From assembly GCA_963969345.1 (NCBI GenBank), contig OZ017767.1, forward strand, positions 11,848,471 to 11,912,470: DNA of 64,000 nucleotides, in the 5' to 3' direction. A program made the position numbers and the translations under genes. The first letter of the stretch is position 1. Each line of letters begins with the position of its first letter. The DNA is from Turbatrix aceti (lineage: Eukaryota > Nematoda > Chromadorea > Rhabditida > Panagrolaimidae). Shown piece after piece: positions 48,789 through 58,980 of this stretch. Under the pieces are notes generated by a model. That model was not told the DNA's origin and searched no databases. It saw only the letters and a program-made list of their open reading frames with translations.

Positions 48789-50246
48789 ATGCCAAACGCA
48801 AAACTCGAAGCGTCCAAAGCCGATGCCCACAGGCTGATCGACGATCTTTTGAACTACATCAACCTCGTTAAAGCGGGATCAGAGACAAACGACGACATCA
48901 TTAACCATACAAGCGTAAGTCGTGCAGCCGAAGCAATATTCTACCAACTACGCGATGACTTTTCTGAGGAAACGAAGCGTTACCAGGCCCAAATAGCCGG
49001 GCTCTCGGGAGAACAAGCCGACACCCGCAGAGCTCAGTTCGAGATGGAGAATCACGGTGCTAATGGTACCACAGAACTCATTGACAAGTTCAAGGCAGTC
49101 AGGGACGAAGCCTTCGACATCCATGCACGCTGCGTTCTCGCCAGATACAGATCCAGAAAAGCGCAGAACCAGTCGCATACCGCCGGTCAAGGAAAACAAC
49201 TTCAAGGCACGGAAAATTCTCAAAGTAAATCCACAGATCAGGATATTACTCAACGCGCCGATCGCAGCCTACCACAATTGGAAGCTTCTCATGTGGTCGA
49301 AGACAAGCTACCAATCCGTCCGAAAAATCATTGTCTCAATCAGACGACTACCCTATCCACAGTACCAGCGTCGGACTCTTTAGCATCGCTTGAAACTCCA
49401 TCAAAGGGTGACAAGGTAGGACAAATCATTACAGATCCGGCAAGCTTTCTACCTTGCCCCCGGCCGACGCTGCACACATCCTACGGAGCGTCCCCAATGA
49501 TGCCTGTCAAGCAAGTGCCTCCGGAACCACCTTCTGGAATTCAACAACCCGCGTTGCCAGCACCCGAGAGCAAGCCTGATCCGGCCGTCTTCGGGCAAAA
49601 GAACTCCGGCACCACCAACCCGCGCTCCCACCGCCCTCGGGAGGGTTCCCTTCGGAAATGTAGATCGGGCCGCCAACCTCAAGACTCAGCATGTCTACGA
49701 AAGGCGTCAAAAGCCGTAGTCTGCTCCCTCAGGCCTCGACGTGCTCTACAAGGACACCTCAGCCGTCTTCGCAACTCCGCGACACGACGAGTCGCTGCAT
49801 GCAACCGACGCGCACTTCATCCCGTGTCACGCAGACGCACTGCCAAAGCAACTCACCGCGCACCCGGCTGTCACTTGGGAAAAATGCAGCGTCATCACAT
49901 CCTGAAACAAGCTCCACATGGTCCACACCGCACCGAATTCCGCATTGGTCCTGCGAAACTACCAACAGGAACGGTAGGGAAGAAAATGGATTTCAGGTTC
50001 CTACCTCCACCTCGGTCAGCCGATCGATCGGTCAGCAGTAGCCGCCGGCCTCTGGATCGTTTACTGTCCTCCATCCGATCATCGCCCATCATCGAGGCCC
50101 TCTCCTACGCCGCCGGGAGTGTCGCGTCCTACAGACCGCGAGCTTTATCTTGCTGCGCTTCACACCTTCCCCGATGGCCCCCCAGAGAACCATCTGCTCC
50201 AATCTCTTGGAAATGCCGGCCAGCGGTGCCGTCTCCCTCGATTTGA
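48789..50246 (+). CDS. Gag-like ORF of the LTR retrotransposon (degenerate C-terminus)
   Basis: 485-codon frame starting 72 bp after the 5' LTR and running into the 3' LTR. The first about 120 residues look protein-like and helical (KADAHRLIDDLLNYINLV, SRAAEAIFYQLRDDF, TELIDKFKAVRDEAFDIHAR), as in Gag N-terminal regions. From about residue 290 (position 49650) the composition turns to Arg/Ser/His low-complexity with no motif, and a neighbouring frame reads better, which suggests an internal deletion or frameshift. No zinc knuckle was seen. Because the frame ends inside the 3' LTR, the natural stop was probably earlier in another frame. Confidence 0.6.
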   Translation: MPNAKLEASKADAHRLIDDLLNYINLVKAGSETNDDIINHTSVSRAAEAIFYQLRDDFSEETKRYQAQIAGLSGEQADTRRAQFEMENHGANGTTELIDKFKAVRDEAFDIHARCVLARYRSRKAQNQSHTAGQGKQLQGTENSQSKSTDQDITQRADRSLPQLEASHVVEDKLPIRPKNHCLNQTTTLSTVPASDSLASLETPSKGDKVGQIITDPASFLPCPRPTLHTSYGASPMMPVKQVPPEPPSGIQQPALPAPESKPDPAVFGQKNSGTTNPRSHRPREGSLRKCRSGRQPQDSACLRKASKAVVCSLRPRRALQGHLSRLRNSATRRVAACNRRALHPVSRRRTAKATHRAPGCHLGKMQRHHILKQAPHGPHRTEFRIGPAKLPTGTVGKKMDFRFLPPPRSADRSVSSSRRPLDRLLSSIRSSPIIEALSYAAGSVASYRPRALSCCASHLPRWPPREPSAPISWKCRPAVPSPSI

Positions 50247-50805
50247 ATACGGACTCTTTGTTCTAGATAATTCTGTCCTCTTTTTGAATTGTCCCGCCCC
50301 TTTTGATTGTGCCTATATAAAGGGTCAGTCGAAGACTGACCCCGGTTCACTCTCTTGGTCCCATCGTTGGGTAACTCGGTCGTCCCCTCGTTGGCTCCTT
50401 GGTTGTTCCCTCGTTGGTTTCCCTATGTGGTTACACTAGGGAGAACCAGTTGCAAACCAATAAAGTTGTTGAGTAACTCGCGTTTGGCTATTCTCTGCTT
50501 CGACCGACTTCGTACGGCGAAGCCCAACGTTCACCAAATCCTCGTTGACGGCAAGGCCTCAGAGCCCCCCGCTACGACATCATCTCCAGTCCGGTAGCGT
50601 CAGGCGCCGCGACGTCATCATCTCCAGTCCGGTAGCGTGAAGCGCCGCGACTACACTCATCCGTCCGGCAGCGCGAGCGCACCGCGACGTCATCATCACC
50701 GGTCCGGCAGCGTCCTCGCACCGCGACCACCCCAACTTCGGTCCGGTAGCGTCAGCGCCGCGACCCCAACCTTATCCCGTCCAGTAGCCGTCAGGCGCTG
50801 CGACA
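50120..50805 (+). repeat. 3' LTR
   Basis: 686 bp, 114 bp longer than the 5' LTR. The excess lies in extra copies of the roughly 33-bp GC-rich tandem unit (TCCGGTAGCGTCAGG.. and variants) between about 50588 and 50800. TATA at 50314-50322, AATAAA at 50459-50464. Confidence 0.9.
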
Positions 50806-50809
50806 CCAT

Positions 50810-51190
50810 GCAGAAACAAGCAAATAAAAAAAAACTGAATTTTTTTTTCGATTTCACATCCCCTATAATAAAGATCAAGAAAACCAAAATCAAAAGCAAT
50901 ATCAATATGAATATAGCCTGATGTCTGAGATTTCTACTTTGTGCGCCTGCACAAAATAAAATAAAAATGAACCCAAACCTCTCTGCTGACACCAAGGCGT
51001 GCATCTGTGTAAGACAAATCATAAATGTGCGTCTGATGCGGGCACAAAAAAGCACAAAAATTTATAAGCAGAGAAAGAAGGGTTTCTTTATAACTGGCGA
51101 AATTTTCCATAACTGGTCACGTTGATGGTCACTTGTCACGCTGATGGAATTTTGATACTTTGCCATCGAAATTGATTTCTGTTAATTCCA
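50810..51190. other. Intergenic region upstream of the mARC gene
   Basis: About 0.38 kb. A TTTATAAGCAG element at about 51060 could be the TATA box for the mARC gene at 51191. Nothing else recognised. Confidence 0.4.
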
Positions 51191-52380
51191 ATGGAATCCC
51201 TGACTAAAGCACAATGCGCAGCTGCCATAATTGGCGGTGCAACAATTGCCGTTGCAGCTGCGTGGACAAGCCATCGCCTCTATCAACGGTATTTTTACTG
51301 GAATGCTCCATTTGTGTTCTGCGGAAAAGTTAAGGAACTTTTCATCATTCCTATCAAGTCTGCGAAATTGATTGAGGTAAGCGACAGTGGCATGCAGAAT
51401 TGTTTGTGGTTCTTATAAAAACATCTGTCATCACAGGTTGACTGGCTGGACTGCACATCAGATGGAGCTAGGCATGGCGAAAACAAGGATCGTCACTTTG
51501 TTTTTGTCGACTCAAAGCACGATCATCTTTTTCTCACCGCTCGTCAGTACCCCCAATTTGTTCTTATTGAACACTGTGTTCAAAATGGGATTCTACGAGT
51601 TAAGATTCCCCATGGAAGCGAGTATGAAATCGATATGAGGGACGTCGTTCGTAGAAATGACGTTCGACAAGCCATGTTTGTGTTTTTCTTGCAGTCAAAT
51701 TTTTGTATTTATAATTTCAGTCTTTGGACGAACAAAAAGGCACAAGGCCTAGACTGTGGAGATGCAATAGGCCGTGCTGTCACTGAATACCTCGGCGTGC
51801 AGGACAAACGAGATATTCGTTTGTTGTACTTTGGAGAGGGACTCGATACTGAACGATATTTTAAAACCAATGATTCGTTTTGGAACAATCCTGTTCCAAA
51901 GCTGGATGAAAGGGTAAGTAAGATCAAAAAAAAATTTATTTTTGTTCAATTTTATTTCAGCCTGTTTACCAAGACCAGGCAACGTACATGCTCTGCACCC
52001 AAGCCTCTCTCGACGATCTCAATACTCGTCTTCCCGAAGCTTTAACAATGAAAAACTTCCGTCCAAACATAAACGTCGAAGGCACGCTTCCCTACGACGA
52101 AGACATGTGGCTGTTTGTGAAAATTGGGGATGTGGAATTCGCGTGCTTTAGGCCGTGCAATCGATGCGTCTTGACTACCATAGACATGGAGAAAGGAGTC
52201 TTTCTCGCCGACAACCAACCTCTGCGAGAACTTCGCAAATACCGGTTGGCGCCCGAAGGAAAGATGCGTGACCTCTACACCCAGACTCCCATTTTTGGTG
52301 TGAATATGTCGATTATCAAACCCGGACGGATCCATAAAGGAGATTCGGTGTACGTCAGCCGAAAGCCAAGTCCTTTGTAA
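51191..52380 (+). CDS. MOSC-domain protein, mitochondrial amidoxime-reducing component (mARC)-like
   Basis: Four exons: 51191-51376, 51437-51675, 51721-51913 and 51961-52380, total 1038 nt, 345 residues; phases 0, 2 and 0 close. Residues about 10-28 (AAAIIGGATIAVAAAWTSH) form an N-terminal membrane anchor like that of mARC in the outer mitochondrial membrane. Next is the MOSC N-terminal beta-barrel (VKELFIIPIKSAKLIEVDWLDCTSDG), then QGLDCGDAIGRAVTEYLG, and the MOSC domain with FRPNINVEG, ACFRPCNRCVLTTIDMEKG and a C-terminal FGVNMSIIKPGRIHKGDSV. The Cys in PCNRCVLTTID corresponds to the molybdenum-cofactor ligand. mARC enzymes reduce N-hydroxylated compounds with electrons from cytochrome b5. 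Gene lies between MECR copy 1 and a GST on the opposite strand. Confidence 0.92.
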
Positions 52381-52565
52381 GTGTTCTTAACATATATATT
52401 TTTTGTGCTAGTAAATAATAAATAGATAAATAATGCATGAAAAAATATTCGCAATATTCTCCGTTCTTCAAAAAAATGTATATCTGAAATTACTTACGTT
52501 GTATTGTCATATTTTTTATTCATACTACAAAAAAAACTATTTAGAAAAAACAGAAAAGTAGTTTT

Positions 52566-53251
52566 TCAAATGATAATTTTATCAGTTCTGCTGGCAAGGT
52601 AGTCCTTGAGTTGGATGAAGCTGTGTATTTTTTCACGGAAAGCTGATAGCTCTGGGAATCTGTTAGGGAATTCAGGATCCCAAGTTTCAAAGTTTTCGAT
52701 CCAGTTGACGGCTACGAAGTCGACCCATGTCACGCCAGAGTCGGCGAAGAAACCACTTTTTGATTTTTTCAACAACTGGACAAGTTTAGGAGCCTTTTCG
52801 TTGAGAACTACAAGATAAACTTCGCGGAAAATTACTTCGCGGTCGCTTTTCTGGTCCCTGCCATTAATAGTCGAGAAAAATGGAACAAGACTGCTGATAA
52901 CGTCTTTGATGTAGTCGCCGACAGAATCCACCTGAGCCTTCTCCCAGTCGTCTTTGCCAGCCAGTCCGTGCCTGTTGGCCAGGAAGCGCAGGATGGCGTA
53001 CGACTCACAAAGCCGCTTGCCTTTATATTCCAAAATGGGAACTTTGCCGAAGTTGTCGTCTAAAAGTAAAAAAAAATTATTTACAAAAATGTATACAAAA
53101 CCCGTTATAACGGGTTACCTGTCTCCATGGCCCGGACTTGTTCCCAGGAGATGTTGATATCTTCAAATGGCACCCCTGCGTACGACAGAAGCATTCGAAT
53201 AGGCTGGGCGATGCCACGCAGAGGAAGATACGTCAACTTGTATTCAGCCAT
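52566..53251 (-). CDS. Glutathione S-transferase, nematode sigma-like class
   Basis: Two exons, 53251-53119 and 53059-52566, phase 1 across a 59-bp intron, giving 208 residues, the normal length. The N-terminal thioredoxin-like domain has EYKLTYLPLRGIAQPIRMLL with the catalytic Tyr near position 8, then FGKVPILEYKG and the glutathione-binding ESYAILRFLA. The helical C-terminal domain follows (VDSVGDYIKDVISSL, SGVTWVDFVAVNWIENF). This is the nematode GST group involved in conjugating electrophiles and lipid peroxidation products, or acting as a glutathione-dependent prostaglandin synthase. A TATA box sits 37-44 bp upstream of the ATG. The intron starts with a GTAACCCG/CGGGTTAC-type palindrome around CCCGTTATAACGGG. 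Convergent with the mARC gene. Confidence 0.95.
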
Positions 53252-53287
53252 ATTTCAATTGTGGTCGTTCAACGTACTGTCTGTGCT

Positions 53288-53295
53288 CTTTTATA
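53288..53295 (-). promoter_or_regulatory. TATA box of the GST gene
   Basis: TATAAAAG on the minus strand, 37 bp upstream of the ATG at 53251, within GC-rich flanks (CGCGCCGGGG). Implies a leader of only about 10-15 nt. Confidence 0.65.
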
Positions 53296-54082
53296 CCCCG
53301 GCGCGGCGCTGTTTGTTGATCTATGTTCTGAAAATTTCACCCATGTGTCATGAATGCAGCACATGAAGTCGTTCATGGCAGTCTATTTTGTGCGCTGTAA
53401 TTCTACTTTGTGCGCAAGCGAAAAGAACCCGCTTCTACTAACTCCCTCAAAAATATTTCTTTAATTAAAAACACCAAACTGCTATCAAAATTTAATAACA
53501 AAAATATGGCAGTGAAAAAAATCCAAAGAATATGCACACATACTAGAACACAGTTGTTTGTTGTTTTTTTTGTTTTTGTCATCACAAAATATAGAGCATT
53601 CGGTCAGTTTACAGCCCAGTTACTCCCAGACAGTTTACAGACAGGTCAGTTCACAGACAAGTCAGTTTTCTAAATGGCAGTATGTTCAAGCTGGAAGTTT
53701 ATATTAAAAAAAATTATAAAATATGACATTCGTAAATATCATACAGAATGTAAAAAAATTTAAACAGTCGATCTTGCACTGACAAAAAACAAAGATTCAA
53801 AAAACAAAAGGAAGTTCACCTGTCGATTCCATGGCATTGTATTTCTGTCTTCCATGGGATCGGCAGGTAAACTTATTTTTGTGTTCTGAGCGACATACTA
53901 GTATCTTCGAGGTATAAGCTTTTTTTATATACGATCAGACAGAACATGTTTATGATAAACACGGGGTCTCCGAGTAAGCCAAAACAAAACAGGCACAAAA
54001 TCATTTCACTCTTTTGGTCAAAATATCAAACTTAGATTGACATGAATTATTCACAATATGTAGCAAGTGATTTTTGCGGAAG
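53296..54082. other. Intergenic region with degenerate CAGTTTACAG repeats and a hairpin
   Basis: About 0.8 kb between divergent GST and MFS 2 genes. At 53604-53670 the motif CAGTTTACAG/CAGTTCACAG recurs at about 20-bp spacing. A 21-nt stem-loop lies at 53814-53872 and is listed separately. No coding exon. Confidence 0.5.
53814..53872 (+). ncRNA. Candidate miRNA-like stem-loop
   Basis: Two 21-nt arms (53814-53834 and 53852-53872) separated by a 17-nt loop. On the plus strand 18 of 21 positions pair as Watson-Crick, two are G-U wobbles and one is a C-A mismatch. On the minus strand the wobbles become A-C mismatches, so the plus strand is favoured. The arms are not low-complexity. No conservation or expression evidence is available, so this stays a structural candidate. 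Confidence 0.35.
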
Positions 54083-54091
54083 CATAAATAT
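54083..54091 (+). promoter_or_regulatory. TATA-like box of MFS gene 2
   Basis: CATAAATAT at the position matching TATAAAAG of MFS gene 1, with the downstream initiator-like ATCCGTATCAG also conserved. Confidence 0.5.
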
Positions 54092-54250
54092 GGGTGTGCA
54101 TTTTGCATTCATCCGTATCAGTTCCCTCAGCGGTTGGTTACCGTCAAAACAATTGCTCCCCGACCTTATAGTTCAGCCGTTCCTGAATCTGTAAACGAAA
54201 TTATCACTCAAAAATCCCAGTTGGCGGATGAGTGCAATGCTTCTTCTGCG

Positions 54251-55720
54251 ATGTCGAGAAAGACAAAGAAGCCGATTAATCACAATGACGGATTTTTCTT
54301 TGGTAATCAGACACGATATGTGATTATGGTACTTACAACAATTTGTTTTACTCTCGCAATATCAAACTCACTAACGCTGAATTTTACGATCATTTGTATA
54401 GCTGATCCGGCTGGAAATGGCACAGGAGGCATGTACAACTACTCGTCTTCCGAGACCGGATGGTTGTTTTCGGCAATCGCGTTTGGAACTGTTTTGGGAA
54501 CACTGCCCCTGACTTACCTAACTCACAATTATGGAATACGGTAGGCATTATTTATAGGTTACAAATGCCATATAGTGTTTTTTTTTACATTTAGGTCCAC
54601 AATAACAGTATATGGTATAATATCTGCAATTTCAACATTGGCAACCCCGTTGTTAGCTCATGCACATTTTTATTGCCTTGTTTTCTGTAGAATCTGCCAA
54701 GGTTTAGGCGTATCCATGATCATGACAGGCCAAGGCGCAATTGTCAACTCCTGGTCGCAGCTTGCAAAAAGTAGCTTCTTTTTCACTTTTGTATCTTGCT
54801 ATATGCAATATGGCCCAATTTTCACGATGCCAATTTCGGGACTTTTGTGCGAATCCGTATTTGGTTGGCAGGGTGTGTTTTATCTGCATGGGACTCTATC
54901 ACTACTTGCTTTTGGCGTGTTCTTTGTATTCTTTCGGGATTCTCCCAGATTTCATCGAAATGTAAGCATAAAGGAACTCGCCAAAATCGAGAATGGCAAA
55001 ACACTTTCAGTCGTCAGTGAAGACGGCAAGAAGCCTCCAATCCCGTTTCGGGCTATGCTGACGGATTCTGCCGTCATTGGAACTTTTCTGTGTACATTTG
55101 GAGATTTCCTAGGATTCCAAGTTTTTATGCAATATGGACCGATGTATCTCAACAAAGTCCTTGGCTTGGACATCAAGGGGACCGGCTTTGCCGTTGGCTT
55201 AACATTCATAGGATCTATTGTTGTTAAATTAATTCTTGGACCCCTGAATGATTACGCTACCTGCATTCCAATTAGGAGCCGGGTGGTCTTTTTTGCTACT
55301 TTTTCACAGTTTGCAATGTTCGTATGCTTGATGCTTCTTGCCTTCCTGCCTGGAAATTCTGTCTTCATAGGTCAACTGGCTTACTCATTGAGTATTATTT
55401 TTTCTGGGTTAAACACAATTGGTGTTATCTATGCTGCACAACTGGTTTGTTTTAGAGAATAATTTAAAATCAGTTTTACCAATTGATTTCAGCTGAGCGG
55501 CCAGTACACCGATGTCATCATGACTGTGATGGCATTTATAAACAGTGCTACCGTACTCATTCTTCCCATCATTGTGTCCCTTGTTGCACCAAACAATACT
55601 CCAGAAGAATGGGCGAGAATCTTCTACTTCATCGGTGGATTTATCGTTGTGGTAACACTAATATTTGACTTTACGTGTCAAGTCGACACTCGGCCTTGGG
55701 CTCATGCCATGGCAAAATGA
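54251..55720 (+). CDS. MFS transporter (SLC17-like), copy 2, start codon displaced
   Basis: Three exons: 54251-54540, 54595-55444 and 55493-55720, total 1368 nt, 455 residues from the first in-frame ATG. Exon structure, phases and most residues match copy 1 (for example [50 protein letters not shown]); exon 2 has exactly the same length, 850 bp. The ATG used by copy 1 is ATT here (54152-54154) although the frame upstream stays open and recognisably similar, so copy 2 either starts 33 codons later at 54251 (before [17 protein letters not shown]) or uses a non-AUG start. All transmembrane segments remain. The C-terminus is also shorter than in copy 1, ending soon after [11 protein letters not shown]. 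Probably functional; substrate unknown. Confidence 0.88.
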
Positions 55721-56038
55721 AAAAAACGGTGCCAAAATTCGACAATGTATTTTCCTCAAATACGCTCACTTCAAATGACAAACAATAATTTTTTTAAATT
55801 AAAATAAAAGTTAACTTATATTTATTTCTCACAATGGTGCAGCAAATAAATTTTTTTATTGTCTTATGTTTATACTTTGTGCATCAGATGCGTTCTTTGA
55901 GAAATACAATAAAAAATGATAAATGCTTCACAAACATAATAGTTGCTACATTTGCTGACGGTGTGTATTTTGTGCAATGTCACCAAAAAGTGAGTGCAAA
56001 GCACAGAAAAAACACCGGTGGCCTCACTCGGTTTTGAG
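55721..56038. other. Intergenic region between MFS 2 and the SDR gene
   Basis: About 0.3 kb with an AATAAA near 55803 for the MFS gene and no coding exon. Confidence 0.5.
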
Positions 56039-56046
56039 TATAAAAG
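56039..56046 (+). promoter_or_regulatory. TATA box of the SDR gene
   Basis: TATAAAAG 59 bp upstream of the ATG at 56105, in the same sequence context (GTATAAAAGCAG) as MFS gene 1. Confidence 0.65.
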
Positions 56047-56334
56047 CAGCGCACCGTGAGTAGTAACATGCATTATTTTTAAGCATAACTCTCAACTTGT
56101 CATCATGGTAGGTCGCTTTGACGGACGTGTAGTCATCATAACCGGCTCATCATCCGGCATCGGACGCGGCGCTACTCACAGAAAAATCTGAAAGGGCAAT
56201 ATATTGCTTAGGATTTCTGGGAAATATATTGCCCCATTGTAAGGCAATTTGCCTTTACATAAGAAATATAATGCCTTTACTGAGGCAATATATTGCCACG
56301 GCGAAAATCACAAATCGCGCTAGATTTTTTTCTT

Positions 56335-56413
56335 TGTGGTGCGAGGGGTAGAGGCAAGGACTGTCGAGCATGTAGTCTTCGGATCGAGCCCGATGGGTGT
56401 TAAATATTTTTTT
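56335..56413 (+). repeat. tRNA-like Pol III module near left end of the TA element
   Basis: A-box-like TGGTGCGAGGGG (56337-56348) and B-box-like GGATCGAGCC (56381-56390), about 35 bp apart, followed by a T-run terminator at 56407-56413. Between them a stem AGGACT/AGTCTT frames an 11-nt loop containing CAT. Not a canonical tRNA: the loop is too long and the acceptor stem is poor. Confidence 0.5.
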
Positions 56414-56511
56414 CTGATTTAAATTTGATCAGATTTACGTTTAAAGTAATAATTACAGAAAAATAACAAACCCCTGCGGGTATATGGCGCACCCGATGTT
56501 TAAGCATAGGA

Positions 56512-58300
56512 CGCGCAGGCTGTCTGGACTATCCTGCTCACTGTTGTCTCTAACTGGTTTTTCTCCGTTCAGAGCGCGTCGCACTCATAAAGAGGGGGTC
56601 TCCCGCGGCCCGAGCGCGCTGGTCGAATTAGTTGCAAAAAAAGGAATTTTGGGCCAAATTTGGAAATTTTTACTTTTTCAAATTAGATTTGTAATTAGAA
56701 TAATATTTGAAGCACCTTGATGTGTTTTTTGGAATTGTGGGACAATTTTTGATCAAAATCGAGTAGGGTACGGTAGAAAAAATCCACGGATCTCCGAAAT
56801 GTCGATAGAGAGCTGAAAATTTCAGGGTAGACTAAAAACAAAATTTCCTTTCGAATGGCTTACTCAGTTTTTTGATATCGAATCGATAAATGTCCGAAAA
56901 AACGTTTTTTTTCGGAAATTTGAAAAATTCGGTACTTTCTAGAACTTGGATCAAAAAATGAATATCACCAGTCGAAAGCGCAATATCTTTTTTATCTACT
57001 GCAAAATTTTCACAGACTTACCATATCCCTGGGGCATACGGTAACGATTCTCCCGAACCCTACTTGTTCCAACGCCTGAGGCTATGAGGTAGAGCGCTGT
57101 AGAGCAAAGTGAGATAAAGCATCTTGTTAGAAATTTTTCGGCCTACAAAATGATGTAACTCTCGAATTTTTACCTATTTTTTTCGCTTCGCAATTTTAAT
57201 TCGCGCAACATACACTCATTTTTGGTACCAATTTTCCGAAAATTTAAATCGAAAAAGGGGGGTCTGGGGGAAAATTCGCCATTGACACAGTTTTGGAGCG
57301 TTGTAGCATGAATCTTAACCCCAGACGTAAAAAGCCCTGCAGAATTCAAAAATTTTATTATTTTGTTTTTAAAAGTTCGAAAAAGTTCCAAAAAATGCTT
57401 TTTTTCGAAAATTTGAACTTTTAGGAATTTTTCGGTCCAAATTAAAAGAAACGGATGTCATCATCGAATTTAGAATTCATTTTTACTTCTATACTGAAAT
57501 TTTCAGCTATATTGCTTTCAAACTGAACGAATGGCGATTTTTCCCCCAGATCCCACTTTTTCGATTTCAGTTTTCGGAAAATTGGTACCAAAAATGAGTG
57601 TATGTTGCGCGAATTAAAATTGCGAAGCCAAAAAAATAGATACAAATTCAGGAGTTACACGGTTTTGTCGGCCGAAAAATTTCTTACAAGATGTTTTATC
57701 TCACTTTGTTCTGCAGCGCTTTACCTCATAGCCTCAGGCGTTGGAACAAGTAGGGTTCGGAAGAATCGCTACCGTATGCCCCAGGGATATGGTAAGTGAC
57801 TGAAAATTTCAGAGTAGATAAAAAAGATACCGCTCTTTCGATCGGCAGTATTCATTTTTTGATCAAAGTTCTAAAAAGTACCGAATTTTTCAAATTTCCG
57901 AAAAAAAACGTTTTTTCGGACATTTATCGATTCGATATCAAAAAACTGAGTAAGCCATTCGAAAGGAAATTTTGTTTTTAGTCTACCCTGAAATTTTCAG
58001 CTCTCTATCGACATTTCGGAGATCCGTGGATTTTTTCTACCGTACCCTACTCGATTTAGTTCAAAAATTGTCCCACAATTCCAAAAAACACATCAAGGTG
58101 CTTCAAATATTATTCTAATTACAAATCTAATTTGAAAAAGTAAAAATTTCCAAATTTGGCCCAAAATTCCTTTTTTTGCAACTAATTCGACCAGCGCGCT
58201 CGGGCCGCGGGAGACCCCCTCTTTATGAGTGCGACGCGCTCTGAACGGAGAAAAACCAGTTAGAGACAACAGTGAGCAGGATAGTCCAGACAGCCGCGCG
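56512..58300. mobile_element. Foldback element with two 782-bp inverted arms, nested in the TA element
   Basis: 56512-57293 and 57519-58300 are near-perfect reverse complements. Examples: GGCTGTCTGGACTATCCTGC at the left and its complement GCAGGATAGTCCAGACAGCC at the right, and the block around GGGGGTCTCCCGCGGCCC. A 225-bp unpaired centre lies between them. Mismatches are scattered, so it is not an assembly duplicate. No coding frame was recognised. Arms this long would form a large cruciform or long double-stranded RNA if transcribed. Confidence 0.85.
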
Positions 58301-58929
58301 CCTTACACTCGCCCCTGTTTGTGCCACATGACATACCGGTCTGAGCCTTCAGCAAAAATGTTGCCACGGATAAAATTCGCTGTGGGAGTTACCGATTTGC
58401 AAAACTGTGTACTCCCGCAACTCTCGACGCGAATTTTGCTACTCTTGGGCGCGCTTGGGCGAGCGCAGACTTGCAACTTCTTTCTAGTTTTTTCTTCGTT
58501 TTTATGACTTTTGCTTCTATTTGTTGTTGTTTTGCTTGTCTTTTGACGTATATTTTGTACTATGACTACTCATAGACTACCGTGGAACGACAAGATGACC
58601 TAACAGTGACTAGCAGCAACCTTGGTGAGTTTGGGAGGGGTGGAAAGATTTTTTGCGCTATCAAATGACATATTTAAAAAAAAATCGTTATATCGTGGCT
58701 TGGCAATGCTACTCTTCTGATCTTCCTTGTTGATAAGTTATTCAGGTTGGCGTTTGAGTTATGGGAATACTAGGCTGATGATAGGTTACCGATTTTTTCG
58801 ATCGTTGGCGCTTCAGAACCGCAGTTTTTGCCAAGTCATGATAACTCGATGATTATAAAAACAAGTCATTTGTTAGTTTTTAATTGATTTTTCTATTACA
58901 GCGATACCTAATTCTTAACAGGTGAACAC

Positions 58930-58980
58930 CAGGCATGAAAACGGGCCTAATTTTTAGGCCGGGCCGGCCCGAAATTATCC
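58930..58980. repeat. Possible terminal fragment of a GC-rich hAT-like repeat
   Basis: CAGGCATGAAAACGGGCC followed by GGCCGGGCCGGCCC resembles an end of the hAT-type MITE at 62166-62549 (CAGGCATG then GGGGCCGG). No partner end was found, so it is a truncated or divergent relative. Confidence 0.4.

Larger units (their letters stand above)
48145..50805 (+). mobile_element. Non-autonomous LTR retrotransposon, complete with target duplication
   Basis: Two direct repeats bound the element, each starting TGTCGCGTCC and ending GCGCTGCGACA (TG...CA). Flanks are CCAT at 48141-48144 and CCAT at 50806-50809, a 4-bp target-site duplication. The interior is only about 1.4 kb and carries one gag-like frame with no recognisable protease, reverse transcriptase or integrase, so it must depend on another element for movement. 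A TGGTGCAACGG tract five bases after the 5' LTR is a candidate primer-binding site. It lies just downstream of the MECR copy 1 gene, whose 3' end it does not disrupt. The 4-bp duplication fits Gypsy or BEL/Pao families; which one cannot be told without the polymerase. Confidence 0.9.

Noticed and set aside
54074..54250. Extended N-terminus of MFS copy 2
   Set aside because: The open frame begins at TTG; there is no ATG before 54251. Kept as a finding about the lost start rather than as coding sequence.
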